Source of the DNA: Asparagopsis taxiformis
Lineage: Eukaryota > Rhodophyta > Florideophyceae > Bonnemaisoniales > Bonnemaisoniaceae
Length of the DNA stretch: 64,000 nucleotides
Direction of reading: 5' to 3'
Assembly: GCA_030407315.1 (NCBI GenBank)
Contig: JALQPE010002462.1
Coordinates: 88,141-152,140 of the forward strand
Shown here in pieces: positions 53,859 through 64,000 of this stretch (positions are counted from its first letter, which is position 1; every line of letters begins with the position of its first letter). Both the position numbers and the translations under genes were made by a program. A model generated the notes under the pieces. That model ran no database searches, was not told the origin of the DNA, and worked only from the letters and a program-made list of their open reading frames with translations.

Positions 53859-53960
53859 TACAGTGGGTGCTTCCGGAAATCGCCACTTTGCCTCTCAAGT
53901 GACCAACCAAAACACGAGAAAAGTGGCGGAAATTCGCTATTTCAGGGCCGGTCCTAACAA
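53859..53960. mobile_element. Tc1/mariner-like terminal sequence
   Basis: TA followed by CAGTGGGTGCTTCCGGAAAT and CGCCACTTT resembles Tc1/mariner ends (TA target, CAGTG start). The homology between NLR-A and NLR-C upstream regions stops here. The matching far end was not identified; the last bases of the window (minus strand ACTGTAAGCC, AAATCGC, then TTTCAGG) show a similar but not convincing layout. It may be a MITE remnant. Confidence 0.35.
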
Positions 53961-53977
53961 GCGCACATATTGCACGC

Positions 53978-54012
53978 ACTGACTGAAAGCTCTAATAGAG
54001 CTTTCAGTCAGT
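53978..54012. repeat. Perfect 16-bp inverted repeat, 3-nt loop
   Basis: ACTGACTGAAAGCTCT, AAT, then its exact reverse complement. A very stable hairpin between the transposon-like terminus and the transposase gene. It could be abutting element ends or a terminator/hairpin end. Confidence 0.6.
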
Positions 54013-54238
54013 TATTGAAAATATACTCAATTACATTACTTTATTCATGAGAACAAGGAAAACGACCAAAAAAACAAAAATTGATCAAAAATATCATTTT
54101 TATTAGTAAATTGACCAAATCGTCAAAGATCCAGTATTTGATCAAAGACCGACCTATTTCCTAATTCACGCATCTCATCCTGAGCACTAGATCAACTCCG
54201 AAAAGATCTGTTCCTCTAGAAAAAGATGCTTCATAGCG

Positions 54239-54246
54239 TATAAATA
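54239..54246 (+). promoter_or_regulatory. TATA box of transposase gene
   Basis: TATAAATA, 86 bp upstream of the transposase ATG, in an AT-rich leader. This is a typical distance for a TATA box with a short 5' UTR. Confidence 0.55.
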
Positions 54247-54331
54247 GAGTCTTTTACCTTGTACAACAGTATCAACACTCTCTCACCACACTCATAACCC
54301 TTTCATATCACTAATCTTCAAGTTTCCAGCG

Positions 54332-55576
54332 ATGCAACGCTCAGATGAATTCCGCGCCTTGCGCATGCTTTCTGAAGTATCTGAGGAGCGCAGGGAGCGA
54401 ATTACGGCGTACCAAGACCGCCCGCGCCCAGAGAGCGCAGATGAAGACAAGTCATCCAGCCCCGTGATGGATGGATTTTTCGAGGAAGAAGGCGCAGAAG
54501 CTATCAAACAGATGACAAATTTTACACCATCCGAATTTGGATCTCTCTGGAAGACTATTGCTAATCATGTGAAGTCCAAGTGGAACGTTGGAAGAGGCCG
54601 CAAGTCTGACCAAGAACCAAAGGACGTCTTGTTCATGACTCTTTCAGTACTCAAGCACGGGGGCACGTGGGATTACATGGGGAGGATGTTCACAATCAAG
54701 GGCCCAACATTTGAGAAGCTTATCATGGGGTTCCTCAAAGTGGTGTCAGGAGAGCTTTATAAGGTGCTCGTGGCTAAACTAAGGGCCAAATACAGTATGG
54801 AAAAAGAGATTGAAGAAAACAAAAAGTTTTCCAAATTTCCATACTGTAGGTATGCCACTGATGTCACATTCCAGCAGACGAATCGCCCAACTGGAAATAT
54901 ACAGGAATCTAAGCCATACTTTAGCGGCAAGCACAAGCTGTACGGGTACAAGGTTGAAGTTTCAGTCATTCCACGTGGCTTCGCCATTGGGTGCACTACG
55001 CACTTTGCAGGGTCTATTAATGACATTGATATATTTTATGACAACCTTGAATTTCATGAACTGGCATTGCAGAAAAATGAATCATCCGAGGTGGAAGATG
55101 ATGGATATCTTGTTGCTAAATATCCCGATCAGTGGGGCATACTAGCGGACAAGGGATATCAAGGAGCGGCGCATCACATCAGGCTGATTCATCCGATGAG
55201 AAAGCCTACCAGTCGGGACCTTTTACTCAGTGAGATACAGATGAACAATGAGATCTCAAGTGACCGCATCATCGTAGAAAATTTCTTCGGTCGTCTGTCT
55301 AGCCTGTGGGGTGTGATGACTAACAAGTACAGGTGGAAGGAAGACAGCTACGATATGATATTTGAAATGTGCCTTGCACTGACTAATCTGCATATCAAGT
55401 TCAACCCACTTCGTGCTGAAGATTTGTCGTTCTATGATGCTCTTCAGAATTACTTGTATGACATAGGATCTCAGCGGGCACAGAAGAGGCGCAATTCGCA
55501 GAGGTCTTATAGGCGTAGAACTATGCGTAGGCTTACAATGGAGTTTGAGGAGGAGGATGGTGATGACATCATTTAG
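54332..55576 (+). CDS. PIF/Harbinger-type DDE transposase (DDE_Tnp_4), intact
   Basis: 414 residues from ATG 54332. The C-terminal two thirds follow the HARBI1/DDE_Tnp_4 pattern: first Asp in YATDVTFQQTNRP, then YFSGKHKLYGYKVEVSV and FAGSINDIDIF, second Asp in WGILADKGYQGA, Glu in IIVENFFGRLSSLWG. A charged N-terminus (residues 1-60) and a region with WKTIANHVKSKW may bind DNA, and the basic tail (QRAQKRRNSQRSYRRR) could act as a nuclear signal. The frame is uninterrupted, so it could be active. The second Harbinger gene (Myb/SANT-like) is not visible within 2 kb, and I could not define terminal inverted repeats. Confidence 0.88.
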   Translation: MQRSDEFRALRMLSEVSEERRERITAYQDRPRPESADEDKSSSPVMDGFFEEEGAEAIKQMTNFTPSEFGSLWKTIANHVKSKWNVGRGRKSDQEPKDVLFMTLSVLKHGGTWDYMGRMFTIKGPTFEKLIMGFLKVVSGELYKVLVAKLRAKYSMEKEIEENKKFSKFPYCRYATDVTFQQTNRPTGNIQESKPYFSGKHKLYGYKVEVSVIPRGFAIGCTTHFAGSINDIDIFYDNLEFHELALQKNESSEVEDDGYLVAKYPDQWGILADKGYQGAAHHIRLIHPMRKPTSRDLLLSEIQMNNEISSDRIIVENFFGRLSSLWGVMTNKYRWKEDSYDMIFEMCLALTNLHIKFNPLRAEDLSFYDALQNYLYDIGSQRAQKRRNSQRSYRRRTMRRLTMEFEEEDGDDII

Positions 55577-55668
55577 ATAGATCGCAGCCCACCTGCATTG
55601 ATAGCAAGTAAATGAGGGTATAAATCTCTATAAGTGATCTCCTGGGGTTATACCAAACACAAATTTGA

Positions 55669-56040
55669 TCAAAAGTAGTTTAGGAGATCTGACAAGCCCT
55701 GGGGGGAAAAGAGTTCTTGGATCCATCGCGGAAGCTGAATTTTGGAAATGGCGTTGAGCCGTTCGTTGTACTGTAAGGGGGATAGTAGTGCGCATGAATT
55801 GGTGGACCAGAGAGATTCATGCGTGACGAATGCAACGAACTTTGTGCCGTACACAAATTTCACCCCCCAGTACAAGTCATCCATATGACAGCATTTACCC
55901 AGGACCAGGCAACTCAGTGAGATTTGAACTCGAGACCAATGCCCGAGCACCAGTTTCTGATTTTGGATTATTCGCCAATAATATAAGAACAAGTTACAGG
56001 TCATCCAGCAGACCAGCGTGCCAGGGGTTTGCTCAAGATC
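55669..56040 (-). mobile_element. tRNA-derived SINE candidate
   Basis: On the minus strand TGGCACGCTGG (about 56018-56008) resembles a pol III A box, and GAGTTCAAATCTC (about 55930-55918) matches a B box (GTTCAAATC), about 80 nt apart. The rest does not fold as a complete tRNA, so a SINE head with an unrelated body down to about 55669 is likelier than a tRNA gene. Confidence 0.35.
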
Positions 56041-56290
56041 TGGAAATTTTCTAAGACATTTAATTTTTGATTAGGTTTTCCGTAATTTCTAAAATAATGA
56101 GTGTTTTCGAGAAAGAGTCAATCTATGCTCAAAAGCTATATTTATAGGAAATCACACAGTTCTACTCGAAATGACTCCGTATTTAGGAAATAACTTGATC
56201 TTTAATTGAAGTCTAGGTAACTGAGTTTGCGGTCTACTGTAAACCGGGTTGCTGACAGCTCTGTAAAGCGGCTTACAGCTGTAATGCCCT

Positions 56291-56347
56291 GTAATGCTGT
56301 CAGCCGACTGTAATGCTGTCAGCCGACTGTAATGCTGTCAGCCGACT
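56291..56347 (+). repeat. Tandem repeat, 3 x 19 bp
   Basis: Three perfect copies of GTAATGCTGTCAGCCGACT, preceded by a partial unit (GTAATGCCCT). Confidence 0.9.
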
Positions 56348-56915
56348 GTAATGGCCCCCGGCTTGGCCCGGCCACAGCGCCCGCCACGCGCCCTCCGCCG
56401 GCCGTCCGACCCCCTCTCACAGCCCTGGAAACCGCTCTCCAGCCTCGTTTCTGGCCGTCTAACCCGTCCTACTGACTCGTTTTCCAACCTCTCTACATTC
56501 TTTCTCAACTCTATTCTCTAGCCTACAGGTACCACTTCAATACGTATTTATTTATGTTTTCTAAGTCTAGACCAACTTGAATAAACTTGCAACTTTTTCA
56601 CCATCTGAACATGTTCCTACCTTTAGTATAGTCGGTCGCGAAAGTGCCTTCCAGACCCTCTAGAACGCGTTAGAAAATAGTTTAATTTATTCCCCATCGC
56701 TCTCTAGAATAGCTCGGATCGCATTAGTAAAATCCTATTTTTCTAACTTTTTCTAACTTCTCACGAGACCTACCTCCTATCTCCGCACCTGTTCGTCTGA
56801 TTAAAAATCGAAGGGGTATTAAACGATTCGTATTGACGTAACGAATCGATTGCGACCCTCCGCAGCCAATTCTATCGACCCTCCAAAACGCCCTCTCCAG
56901 CCCACTTTTCCTCCT
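56348..56915. other. Gene-free repeat-rich flank
   Basis: C-rich start, then AT-rich. No gene supported. Confidence 0.4.
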
Positions 56916-57005
56916 CTCCTCCCATTGGCCGGGAGGCGGATTCCCCGTGCCCCTCATTGGTCGGGAGGCGGATTCTCCGCCGCCCTCATTGGCTGCCCCG
57001 TAGAT
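56916..57005 (+). repeat. Tandem repeat with CCAAT-like units, about 3 x 35-40 bp
   Basis: Units of the form CATTGGYCGGGAGGCGGATT followed by a C-rich stretch occur at about 56923 and 56956, with a shorter one at about 56987 (CATTGGCTGCC). On the minus strand they carry CCAAT. Confidence 0.6.
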
Positions 57006-57099
57006 TCTCTCTCTCCCCCAGCCAGTAGCGTACCCATCCGTGTAGCACCCCGCCCAGCCCAGCCAATAGAATCATTACAAATCACCTCCCACCCCTCCC

Positions 57100-57420
57100 A
57101 CGTGTACACGCCACTCGGCCATCACTTGGCGCTGCCACGTGGACTCAGCCACCCCTCCAGCAATGCACACGTGGCCATTCCATGACTTGGCGCCTGCCAC
57201 GTGGACTCGTGCACTCAGCCGCCCCGCCAGCAATGCACACGTGTACCTTTCGTGACTTGGCGCCTGCCACGTGGACTCAGCCACCTTCCAGCATCACACG
57301 TGGCGATTCTGTGACTTGGCACCTGCCACGTGGACTCAGCCACCCTCCAGCAATGCCCCACGTGTACCGGCCATGACCTGGCACCCACACGTGGACTACA
57401 CGTGGACTCAGCCGCCGGCC
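57100..57420 (+). repeat. G-box-rich tandem repeat, about 5 units of 55-75 bp
   Basis: Repeated blocks GACTTGGCGCCTGCCACGTG, GACTCAGCC, CCAGCAATG and a CACGTG with variable flank. Start points lie near 57123, 57183, 57255, 57312 and 57374. Each unit has one to two CACGTG palindromes, so it is either a decayed minisatellite or a promoter-like array in a mobile element. Confidence 0.7.
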
Positions 57421-58599
57421 GCTGGCCGCCAGCTCCGCCACGAGCACACGTGTCGCTCCGGCCAGCCCGCCGGCCAAGCCTGTACACGTAGGCACACGTA
57501 CCGTACACGTGGGCAACTCTGACACTGTAGCGCATGACGTAAGCCGATTCCGTAATAAATTAAACCCTTTTTTAACGTTTTTTTCTTGATTTCCCCTCTG
57601 TTCACCCACTTCCCGACCTCGGCTCGAGAAACCAATGGTACCACTGTTATCAGCGTCGCGAATACTATCGAATTGGATATTTTGTGCGGAAAAAAATTTC
57701 CCATCATTGACACTACCGACGCACTCGGACCACCTTGGTACACGTACTGGTAAGAGATGAAATTTTTCACCAAGTCAAAAGTTGCCAAAAAAGTGTCTTC
57801 ATATCTCGACTTATTCGACCCTATCCGATGTAAACTGCACTGAAAACACCGTTCCAACCTGTCCCGACCTTTAATTCCGCACCGTTTCCGAGATATTCAC
57901 GTTTCAAAAATGTGCGATTCCAGCCCAATTTCGCACATTCGATTAAATTAACGCAAATTGACCGCTTCAGAGCGGGTACCTTAGTTTATTCCAAAATTTT
58001 TTCCGCCCGCCCACAACTGTCCCCCACCGTGTACATGCTCCCCGTATCGCCTGCGTAGCGAACGAAATTTCTTAACGGCGGTTCAAAAAAAATATTTTCT
58101 TAAACTGTGCCCAGAACACCCTCCATTCGCATTTCCTAACTGTCCCCACCGCGCACGCACGCTTTCCAGCGCACTCGATTATTTTACATTATTTTATTCC
58201 ACCGTCGATTCCCGGCCAGTTTGCCCAGTTGTTAATCTATTAAAATATTGATTTTTTGAATCGGGCAAAATTGGCTGGAATCGAATTTATTAACGGCATA
58301 CGCAACAGGACGGAGGTGGTCGCAAGTTTTCACGACCAAGTCTTTTAAAAATTTCAAACGCTTCCGTTCGCGCTCAAACTCGGCCAGCACCCTCGCCGAC
58401 GTCCCCGAACATCATCGCAACCGGTTTGGAAGCGATCTGACCATAGCTGTTTTTGACCATTTTTTCGAAGGTGCTGCATTTTTGACCCTTCTGAGGGGGG
58501 TAACGAGGAAGACGGGGAAAAATTTTTTTCCGACCAAGTCTTGGAAATTTCTAAAAAACACGTCCTAGGGTGGGACTAGAGTCGGGCAACATGCCCGTG
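57421..58599. other. Gene-free stretch between arrays
   Basis: No gene and no clear repeat seen; AT-rich with scattered homopolymers. Confidence 0.4.
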
Positions 58600-58960
58600 C
58601 GTGTTGGAGGTCGATTGGCGACATGTTGGAAAAAGTGGATTTTTGGTGTATCTGAGGGGGGTGATGGGCGGGGTGGAAATTTTGACCAAGTCAATGTGAT
58701 GTAGAAAAAAGTGCGTAAGGGTGGGGCGGTGGTGGGGGAACACGGGGACGGTGTTTGGGAGGTGTTTGGAGGGTAGTTGGAAAAGTTGGATTTTTGGTGT
58801 AACTGAGGGGGGTGATGGGCGGGGTGGAAATTTTGACCAAGTCGATGTAGTGTAGAAAAAAGTGCGTAAGGGTCGGGCGGTGGCGTTTGGGAACGGTTTG
58901 GCGAGGTGGTGGAAAAAGTGGATTTTTGGTGCATTCGAGGGGGTTTTGTGGAAGAAATGA
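58600..58960 (+). repeat. Tandem repeat, about 3 units of 130-150 bp
   Basis: GGATTTTTGGTG followed by ATCTGAGGGGGG, GTGATGGGCGGGGTGGAAAT and GACCAAGTCRATGT recurs starting near 58635, 58785 and 58918. The copies are G-rich on the plus strand and strongly skewed. Confidence 0.75.
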
Positions 58961-59279
58961 CCAAGTCGACCAAGTCGATCGATACGACTTGGAAAGTGTA
59001 CGTTTCCAAGGTGGAAATGAGGGTTTGGGAAGAAGACGGAGGAGATCGGCGGAGGAAAGTGGGAGGGCGGAAAAGGTGGGCAAAACGGGGCCACGGAGAG
59101 GGATTGGAAATTGAAGCCCGGAAATGGTAGTGTTTAGGGGGGTGGGGTCACGGAGCTGGAGAAATCGTTGTTTTTAGGTGTTCCACGGGGGGTGATGGGT
59201 TTTGAGGGGTATGGGGCACGGTGCGTGCGGGGTAAAAGGAATTGCTCAACCTATATGGGGGGAGGGTGTGGTCAAAGGC

Positions 59280-60720
59280 AGTGGCGGCAGTGTGATGCAA
59301 TTTACGTTGCAAGTGCGCGCGCGGGTCGGAGCGATGCGTCGCGTTGAGTCCGCGTGCATCCGCGTTTAGTTAGTTAGTAAGCGATCGTACGCGTGGCGAT
59401 ACAATTACGTGTCACGGCGCGCTTGCGCGAACGCGTACGATTGCGAGCTTGGCGCCACGTGTAGCGCCTTTTGCGAAATTCCCTTTATTTCCCCTTTTTG
59501 GGTTTTTTATGACGAAAGTCTTTTTCCCAAATATTTCCCTTTTTTGCGTGCGAGCGAGCGGCCGCCGGCGGCCGCGCAAGGACAACCTGTCCTAGGTAGT
59601 TAGCTACTAATGGTTGTTCTGCTTCGCACCTTACCAATAAACAGTCAGCATCTTCGCAGCTACGAGTTAAGCGTTTAGCGAATCGCGAGGACCGATTGCG
59701 TTACAACGTTGCGTGCGGGTTGCTCACGATCGCCGACGTTCGCGTGCGCGCTGCGCATAAACCGATCGTCGAACCGCGTCGCACCGCGATAGAGCGCGTT
59801 GCGTCGCACGCCACTAGGCCAGGGATTTACGACCCCTGTGTGGATCGCGTTGTGCTCGAGTTTACTCGGTGATCTCCCCCTGAGATCACGGCTTGCGCCG
59901 GCCCGCGAATCCCGTGTTGCGATCGTTCCCTACGCGTTCCGCCGTGGTACCACCCGTTCGCCAGCGCGACCGAGCGACGCGCGAACGCAAGTTCAACCAG
60001 CGCGTTACGGTTCACCTCGCCCTGACACGGCTGCAATTCTAGAACTCCCTTAGCGATCGCCACCCCGGCTGGTCCTACAACTGGTCTCTCGACCTAGAAT
60101 TGCGCGAACCGACGTGCGAACTCAGCGAAGCACAGAAACTCCGCTTGGGGAAAACACGGGACGCCAAACCTATCGCTTACTCTAATTCTTCTTTTATCCG
60201 TTCGTCGTGCGCGACAGCGAGGGCGATTGACGCGTGCGCGCGTATCGCTATCCCGGAAGCGGTGCTATAGCCTCTCTGGTTTGTATAACTACCCTACCTC
60301 TACTACGACGATTCGCCGCGCGGAACGACGCGATCGAAGACGCAGCGCGTGCGCGCGCTAGTTCGCAACCCTAACGCGGGTTCGGCGGTGCCGAAAATAT
60401 TGGGTTGGCGAACGATCGAGACCCGTCTTTGCGCGTTCCGAGCGAGGAAGAAGCCCTCCTGCGAGCGAACTCGTCCCCCTCACCCTTACTACGCGCGCCC
60501 GATACGCAGACAATTTTCGGGAAGCGCTTCCCTTTTACTTGCCAATTTTTCGACGCGCCGACGCGAGATTTTGACGCGCGCCGAATTCCCCTTTCTCCCT
60601 TCCCATCATCCCTTTTTCCCTTTTCCCTAGGCGACGATCGAACGCAACCGCGCCGATGGATCCATCCGCGCCCGCGTCTGGTTTTCGGGGAAGTGGACGC
60701 GGACGTCCAGTCTCCTCTAG
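59280..60720. mobile_element. CpG-rich island, possible LTR
   Basis: Unlike its surroundings the sequence is dense in CG dinucleotides (GCGCGCGCGGG, CGTACGCGTGG). It contains ACCAATAAACAG at 59631-59642 as a possible polyadenylation signal and starts near TGTGATGCAATTTACG (59291). No coding frame looks like gag or pol. The evidence for an LTR is weak; it could also be a CpG-rich non-LTR or host sequence. Confidence 0.3.
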
Positions 60721-60750
60721 TACGGGCCTAGTCGGCCCGGAGATTTACTA

Positions 60751-60806
60751 GAACAAATGAACGTCCGCGTCCGAAAAAAAAAAAAAAATTTTTTGGATGC
60801 GGACGT
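60751..60806. repeat. Inverted repeat around an A/T run
   Basis: CGTCCGCGTCC, then a run of A followed by T, then GGATGCGGACG, which is the reverse complement with one mismatch. It starts the next minisatellite. Confidence 0.6.
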
Positions 60807-61070
60807 CCACTTTCTCTAGTACGTTCGGCGGAATACTAGGGACCCGACATCCACTTTCCTACGTACGTCGGCGAATACTAGGACCGGACATCCAATTTTC
60901 TCTAGTACATTCAGCGGGATCCATTAGGACCCGACATCCACTTTCTCTAGTACGTTCGGCGGAATACTAGGACCCGACATCCACTTTCTCTAGTACGTTC
61001 GGCGGAGTACTAGGACCCGACATCCACTTTCTCTAGTACGTCTGGCGGGATCCTAGGACCCGACATCAGT
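60795..61070 (+). repeat. Minisatellite, about 6 x 43 bp
   Basis: Units beginning CCGACATCCACTTTCTCTAG and ending near a GGCGGAATACTAGGA-type string recur about every 43 bp (for example 60848, 60932, 60975, 61018). One unit has a short insertion, so phase drifts. Related GGACATCC wording recurs near 63867. Confidence 0.8.
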
Positions 61071-61189
61071 ATACATATATCAGCAAAAACCGGGAGGGAA
61101 GAAATTACAGCGGATGGTAAATTGAGGGGCCCATATCGGACCGTATTTTATTCTCTCATTTACGAAACTGCTGGTATACAATACGTCTC

Positions 61190-61330
61190 TCTAGAATAGG
61201 AAATACATATCTGGTCAGAATAGGAAATATAATACCCGGTAGAATAGGAAATACGTATCCAGCCAGGATACGGAATATGTATCCAGCTAGAATATGGAAT
61301 ACGTATCCAGCCAGAATACAAAATACCTGT
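61190..61330 (+). repeat. Short tandem repeat, about 5 x 28 bp
   Basis: GGAAATACGTATCCAGCC-like units preceded by AGAATA recur around 61198, 61226, 61245, 61270 and 61300, imperfect. Confidence 0.7.
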
Positions 61331-61599
61331 CGCATACCGTCGATCACCCATCTCCCTCACTATCGCGTTCTCCCTACCATTCCGAACGCCATGCACCACC
61401 ATCCGCACATACTTCAAGAACCCTCACGACCTAGATTACAAAAAATCTGCTCCTTCCCAATACCATCCCCGCTTTCCTCGACACCACCCCAGCCCATTAA
61501 ATCATCAAGACATGAAACACGAACATGGTCAGCAAAATCTTACACGACTTGAAACCCACTCTTACTTCTATCGTATGCCCGAAAATATACACATACCAG

Positions 61600-63140
61600 A
61601 AACACCTCACAGCTTCATTCCCATCTTCCTAGATCCCTTCTTCACCTCCCTGAGTCCTGCCGTCCCTGCTTCACCACTCCTGCATCACATACACAACATC
61701 AACCCCAACAGTCAGATTCAAAAGCAACGTTATCCACGCCAGATATCTTAGAAAATCCCTTACTTACCTCTCATCCAGCCTACACCCAATACAAACCATG
61801 ATTGCAAAAACCTTGCAATGAATAATCAAAGTCAGACAGCAGTCCATATCTTCGCAAAACAAGTCTTGGGCGCTCAATGAAACTTACCTTCTGTCATCAC
61901 CATTCCAGCATCACCTGCATAAAATCGAAATCAAACAACAACAGTCGGACTCAAAACCCACATGTCCCTCTCAGCATACTCTCAAAACTTCCGCACTTTC
62001 CTTCGCTCGACACAATACGCACCATGACTGGATAAGCTTCCAATGAATAAAATATCGCATTAACTGCAATAGTCAGATTCGAAACAACACTTCTCTCGAT
62101 GCATACCCTCAGAACTCACTTACTCTCGTTTCATTCTACACACATACAGACCAAAAGTCGAAAATCTCTCACAACCAACAAATGAAGTCAACATTCCGCA
62201 TCTTCGCACCACCGGGACTGCGCGCTAAATGCAACTTACCTCCCGTCATCACCATTCCTGCATCACCTACAAAAAATCGAAATCAACAACAACAGTCGGA
62301 CTGACTGAAAACCCATGCTTCCCTCGCTGCATACCCTCAGAACTCACTTACCCTCGTTGTATCCTGCACACAATAGAAACCATAAAGTCAAAATTTATAC
62401 CAAAAAAATGTAGTCAGCATTCCATATCTTTCGCGCAACTTAACTAGGCACTCAATGTAACTTACCTTCCGTCCTCACCATTCCAGAATCACCTACACAA
62501 AATCAACATCAAACCACAGCATTCAGACTCAAAACCCACATTCCACTCACTGCACCCCTCAAATGCTCGCCTACCTCCCTTCCACCCTTCAGGCAAATAT
62601 GCACACCATGACTCACTAAGCTCCCAATAAATAAATATTGCATAAAAGACGACAGTCAATTTAAAACAAACACTTCCCTCGCTTCATACCCTCAGGACGC
62701 TTAACCTCTTCATCTCGTTGCATCATACAAACAATACAACCAATAATTCACAAATCGTGCAACGAAAAAAATGTATAGTCGCCATTCCATTTCATCGCGA
62801 CAAACCCGTCTTTCAGCTCAATGAAACTTACCTTACTTCATCACTATTCCTTGCACCACCTATACAACATCAAAATGAACCAGAACAGTCAGACTAAAAA
62901 AAAACCCGCATCCTTATTGCACACCCGCGAGACTCACTACTTACCTGCCTCCCCATGGTTTCACAACATGCAAACCATGACTCACGAAGCTTCTAATGAA
63001 TCAAATCGCCTCAACGCAACAGTACGACTCAAAACACACCCTTCCCTCGCTGCGCATACTCTCCAAACCTGGCATACTCACCGTCGTTCTATCCTCTACA
63101 CCAAACAAAGGAAACACGACCAAAGAAACTCAGCCAGTGA
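61600..63140 (+). repeat. Satellite-like array with higher-order period near 580-590 bp
   Basis: The anchor CAATGAAACTTACC, followed by TTCYRTCATCACCATTCC, recurs at about 61876, 62227, 62453 and 62819. Spacings are 351, 226 and 366 bp, so A-to-A (61876 to 62453) is about 577 and B-to-B (62227 to 62819) about 592. A second motif, ACCATGACT followed by AAGCTTCCAATGAATAAA-like sequence, and a third, CTTCCCTCGCTGCATACC, repeat in phase. The two sub-units diverge, giving a two-part higher-order repeat. No coding function. Confidence 0.65.
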
Positions 63141-64000
63141 CGGCGGAGAAGTGGAATTCCACAGGTTAACCTGCGGCGTCGACTGGACAGCTTCAACGTC
63201 AGCTTAAGTCCTGCTGTGCATACTCCATATCATCGCCGGTATTGAGATTAATAATGGCCCAAGCCATGGTCTCTGAACTCCCGAATGATGAGATCCGGAT
63301 CGAGAACATCGGAATGGTATAATCATATATATCACAATCCATTTGCTTCCCTTAAATGATCCCTGTAATATCCACTGTAAAGCACAAACTTATTCCATGA
63401 AGTTCGCAGTTAATATAATTTTATTATTTCAAATGAATTAATTGAAAATCCATCTCCCACGGCGGTCATTCGTCCTTCCAAGCGCACGTTGCCAGCAAAA
63501 TGTGTGACCTAGCGGTGATGATTGATCGCTCAGGCACATTCCACCATTGGGCTGCCAGAAGTGAGCACAAAACTGATACCCACAAAACCACGAGAACATT
63601 ACAAACGAGGTCTCGAACGCACATTTGGAATACAATATAAATACTATACAACAACCACTACTCGCTATTTCAGACGACGCGGCTCACAAGTGGCGTAGTC
63701 CCAATTTTCCGTAACGCCTTTCCTGATGCTTAAAGTAAAAAACACGTCAAAACGTATATCAGAAATGAGTGCGAGAGTTTTCTGCACAGGAGATGCTGAG
63801 CCACCAAATTGATTTTTCGGAAATTTTAGAATTTCTGGGCTGGCCAGCAATGCAATCGAGCTGGACATCCACCGGACGTCCATTTCAGGTGATCGTGAGA
63901 GAGTAGGGCGGGACCATGATGAAACAAGGACCAAGACCTGTCCCTGACGTGTTGAGCCTGAAATCGACCCTTCGTAAGACGCGATTTTTTGGCTTACAGT
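63141..64000. other. Gene-free window end, possibly a mobile-element terminus
   Basis: No gene supported. The final minus-strand bases, ACTGTAAGCCAAAAAATCGC, look like a Tc1-type terminus entering the window from the right, but the partner end is outside or absent. Confidence 0.25.

Larger units (their letters stand above)
47828..53860. repeat. 6-kb segmental duplication, copy 2
   Basis: Partner of 28053-34010: F1 tail, spacer, NLR-C and about 260 bp upstream of its ATG. The right edge coincides with the TA at 53859-53860 followed by a CAGTG terminus. Confidence 0.8.

Noticed and set aside
55901..56040. tRNA gene
   Set aside because: A-box-like and B-box-like sequences are present, but acceptor and anticodon stems do not form; a SINE head is likelier.
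58551..59094. Overlapping minus-strand frames of 130-172 codons rich in Pro and Ser
   Set aside because: They lie wholly in a tandem repeat whose unit lacks stops; several frames are open at once, typical of low-complexity DNA.
53859..64000. One 10-kb element with Tc1-like ends at both sides
   Set aside because: The two ends share only short motifs (AATCGC, TTTCAGG), and the interior contains several unrelated repeat types.
1..64000. CRISPR array, prophage or bacterial operon structure
   Set aside because: No direct repeats with spacers, no ribosome-binding sites and no phage genes; the content is eukaryotic.

Overview
The window is nuclear DNA from an intron-poor eukaryote. The proteins include Apaf-1-like NB-ARC/WD40 receptors carrying TIR domains, WD40 proteins with EF-hands, multi-pass membrane proteins with N-glycosylation sequons and a PIF/Harbinger-type transposase. 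There are no Shine-Dalgarno sites or operons, and the long genes read through without visible introns. A red alga or another microbial eukaryote would fit, but the sequence alone does not settle the lineage. I found no tRNA or rRNA gene.

Bases 1-53.9 kb are a gene nursery built from five recurring families, intact and decayed. F1 is a WD40-like propeller, then a conserved domain of unknown function, a coiled coil, a hydrophobic segment and EF-hands (1-590, 4706-7617, 8398-8840, 9430-10680, 13658-15547, 25887-28532, tail only at 47633-48307). F2 is an unrecognised three-TM family (2049-3926, 16813-19650). F3 is an unrecognised soluble family (10743-13007, relics at 16110-16450 and 24916-25550). 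F4 is a membrane family with a glycosylated ectodomain (20245-21717, 43850-45283, 46071-47558, relic at 43140-43720, possible tail at 42718-42978). F5 is an NB-ARC-WD40-TIR receptor, called NLR-A (29447-33730), pseudo-NLR-B (35679-40361) and NLR-C (49226-53599).

An F1 gene and an NLR lie tail to tail at 25.9-33.7 kb. A roughly 6 kb segment holding the last 480 bp of F1, the spacer, the whole NLR and its upstream region recurs at 47.8-53.9 kb. A third, older receptor copy with a nearly identical 3' end and spacer lies between them. The TIR ends and spacers of all three look homogenised, while the WD40 sensor parts of the two intact receptors differ more than their NB-ARC parts. My inference is a TIR-type innate immune receptor cluster in which the WD40/EF-hand protein may be a partner. 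That partnership is untested.

From 53.86 kb to the end the sequence is gene-poor and repeat-rich: a transposase gene with its own TATA box, a tRNA-derived SINE candidate, six tandem-repeat arrays, a CpG-rich island that may be an LTR, and a satellite-like array with a higher-order period near 580-590 bp.
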